Assembly (NCBI GenBank): GCA_946562005.1
Contig: CAMNVD010000059.1
Span: 1-6,773 of the forward strand
Reading direction: 5' to 3'
DNA length: 6,773 nucleotides
Source of the DNA: an uncultured Clostridia bacterium
GTDB taxonomy: Bacteria; Bacillota; Dehalobacteriia; UBA4068; JAAVYR01
The notes beneath the pieces are model-generated. The model was not told where the DNA came from, did not search any database, and was given only the letters and a program-made list of their open reading frames with translations. A program made the position numbers and the translations under genes. Every line of letters begins with the position of its first letter. Position 1 is the stretch's first letter. Below are positions 5,617 through 6,773 of this stretch, piece after piece.

Positions 5617-6345
5617 ATGGCAGTTTATGGTATTTCTGACTTACACTTTTCCTTTATGGAGCAAGTGAATATCTCGGATTTAACGGCGGCTAAGGTCGCA
5701 AAACCTATGGATATTTTTCATAGCCGTTGGCAGCAACACTATAAGCAGATATGGGAAAACTGGCAGAGCATGGTGAAGCCTGGTGATACGGTGCTCCTGG
5801 CAGGGGATACCTCCTGGGGGATGAAGCTAGAGGATACGCAGTGGGATTTTGATTTTCTCCATCATCTGCCGGGGCAGAAGGTGCTAATTCGTGGAAATCA
5901 CGATTATTGGTGGCAAAGCTTGCAAAAAATCAATGCTTTTTTACCAGAAGATTTTTCTTTATTGCAGAACAGCTGTCTTGCTATAGAAGGTAAGACTGTT
6001 TGCGGTACAAGAGGCTGGATAACTCCAGGCAGTAAAGGTTTTGGTGAAGAGGATGAAAAAATCTTTCAAAGGGAGTTATTGCGGCTGGAAATGGCGCTTA
6101 CCCAAGGAAAGAAAACAGGGCTGCCCCTGGTGGTAATGTTGCATTATCCCCCTTGTAATGAAAAAAATGAATGTAGCGCTTTTATCGAGCTGATGGCAGA
6201 CTATGGGGTGGAACGATGCCTCTATGGCCATCTTCATGAAGTAAAGGCGGAAAAAGAATTGCTAACCAAGGCCTGGGGAATCCAATTTTCCTTGTTAAGT
6301 TGTGATTATATTGACTTTGCGCCGATTTTTTTATGGGAGGAATAG
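5617..6345 (+). CDS. Calcineurin-like metallophosphoesterase
   Basis: This is a cytoplasmic dinuclear-metal phosphoesterase; its natural substrate (nucleotide, phosphoprotein or other phosphodiester) cannot be told from sequence. From the ATG at 5617 it has 242 residues. That start is chosen because AAGGAGA (5605-5611) lies 5 nt upstream; the frame stays open back to 5470, but that stretch overlaps the DUF1294 gene and is not typical of the family. The five metallophosphoesterase motifs are present in order: DLH (D8, H10), GDTSWG (63-68), GNHD (93-96), the metal histidine in LHYPP (H176), and GHLH (204-207). The active site therefore looks complete. GDTSWGM and RGNHDYWW are typical of a conserved bacterial subgroup often annotated simply as metallophosphoesterase or phosphohydrolase. 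There is no signal peptide. Its last codons contain the ribosome binding site of ygiQ, so the two genes are tightly linked. Confidence 0.9.
   Translation: MAVYGISDLHFSFMEQVNISDLTAAKVAKPMDIFHSRWQQHYKQIWENWQSMVKPGDTVLLAGDTSWGMKLEDTQWDFDFLHHLPGQKVLIRGNHDYWWQSLQKINAFLPEDFSLLQNSCLAIEGKTVCGTRGWITPGSKGFGEEDEKIFQRELLRLEMALTQGKKTGLPLVVMLHYPPCNEKNECSAFIELMADYGVERCLYGHLHEVKAEKELLTKAWGIQFSLLSCDYIDFAPIFLWEE
6335..6340 (+). promoter_or_regulatory. Ribosome binding site for ygiQ inside the phosphoesterase gene
   Basis: GGGAGG lies in the final codons of the metallophosphoesterase gene, 8 nt before the TTG at 6349. It supports that non-ATG start and suggests that translation of ygiQ is coupled to the upstream gene. 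Confidence 0.7.
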
Positions 6346-6348
6346 TCA

Positions 6349-6773
6349 TTGTTTTTACCAATAAACCGAAGCGACCTAGATAAAAGAGGCTGGGAGCAAA
6401 TAGATTTCCTATTAGTGACGGGGGATGCTTATGTGGACCATCCTTCTTTTGGCACGGCGCTCATTGGCCGCTGGCTGGAATACTTAGGCTATCGGGTAGG
6501 TATCGTTGCTCAGCCTAACTGGAAAAAGGACGAGGATTTTTTGGCCTTAGGTACGCCTAAATATGGCATTATTACAGCAGCTGGCAATATGGATTCTATG
6601 GTGAATCACTACACGGCAGCGAAGAAAAGGCGAAAGCAGGATGCCTACTCTCCTGGGGGTACGGCAGGTCTTCGTCCAGACCGGGCTACTATCGTTTATA
6701 GTAAGAAACTGCGGCAGCTTTTCCCTGATAAACCCATTATTTTAGGGGGAATTGAAGCAAGTCTCAGACGGTT
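6349..6773 (+). CDS. ygiQ: YgiQ family radical SAM protein (3' truncated, TTG start)
   Basis: The first 141 residues of a YgiQ-family radical SAM protein are present; the full family protein is usually about 600 residues or more, so most of it lies beyond the window. The start is TTG at 6349, giving MFLPINRSDLDKRGWEQIDF, which matches the usual beginning of this family (MFLPTT...W.QLD). It has a GGGAGG site at the right distance. Conserved N-terminal motifs follow: VTGDAYVDHPSFG (23-35), GRWLEYLGYRVGIVAQPNW (40-58), GNMDSMVNHYTAAKKRR (79-95), DAYSPGG (98-104), RPDRATIVY (109-117) and ILGGIEASLRR (131-141). The CxxxCxxC cluster motif is not yet reached. The cellular role of the family is not established. 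It sits 3 bp after the metallophosphoesterase gene and is clearly in the same operon. Confidence 0.93.
   Translation, partial: MFLPINRSDLDKRGWEQIDFLLVTGDAYVDHPSFGTALIGRWLEYLGYRVGIVAQPNWKKDEDFLALGTPKYGIITAAGNMDSMVNHYTAAKKRRKQDAYSPGGTAGLRPDRATIVYSKKLRQLFPDKPIILGGIEASLRR

Overview
The window looks like ordinary chromosomal sequence from a Gram-positive-type (Bacillota) bacterium, probably an anaerobe of the Clostridia or Negativicutes kind. This is inferred from strong AGGAGG-type ribosome binding sites, moderate-to-low GC, a ThiN-type thiamine pyrophosphokinase, a DUF4080 radical SAM protein, a PduL-type phosphotransacylase and two oxygen-sensitive radical SAM family members. No tRNA, rRNA, CRISPR array, insertion sequence or phage gene is visible. 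All genes lie on the + strand.

Layout. (1) Positions 2-2582 hold a 5'-truncated amidohydrolase of the dihydroorotase/allantoinase family, overlapped by 11 bp by thiN, then an unrecognised 203-aa acidic protein. This block ends in a strong hairpin terminator at 2584-2618. (2) After a gene-free gap of about 110 bp come a DUF4080 B12-binding-domain-type radical SAM protein (2728-4515) and pduL (best start 4556). They are close enough to be co-transcribed, and two possible terminators follow. (3) At about 5230 an extended -10 promoter appears to start a third unit: a DUF1294 small membrane protein, a metallophosphoesterase (best start 5617) and a ygiQ-family radical SAM gene. The last begins with TTG at 6349 and runs off the window.

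How the genes work together. The first block mixes cyclic-amide hydrolysis with thiamine diphosphate synthesis, and no shared pathway is evident. PduL interconverts acyl-CoA and acyl-phosphate. No microcompartment shell genes are nearby, so a general fermentative role (acetate or propionate and ATP formation) is more likely than an encapsulated one. The other genes are conserved families of poorly known function. I see no clear undescribed multi-gene system. The points most worth a second look are the substrate of the amidohydrolase, the unknown 203-aa protein, the stand-alone PduL, and a promoter that appears to start inside a terminator hairpin at 5230-5277. Three start sites were corrected or added from ribosome binding sites (4556, 5617, 6349), and one was trimmed (1971).
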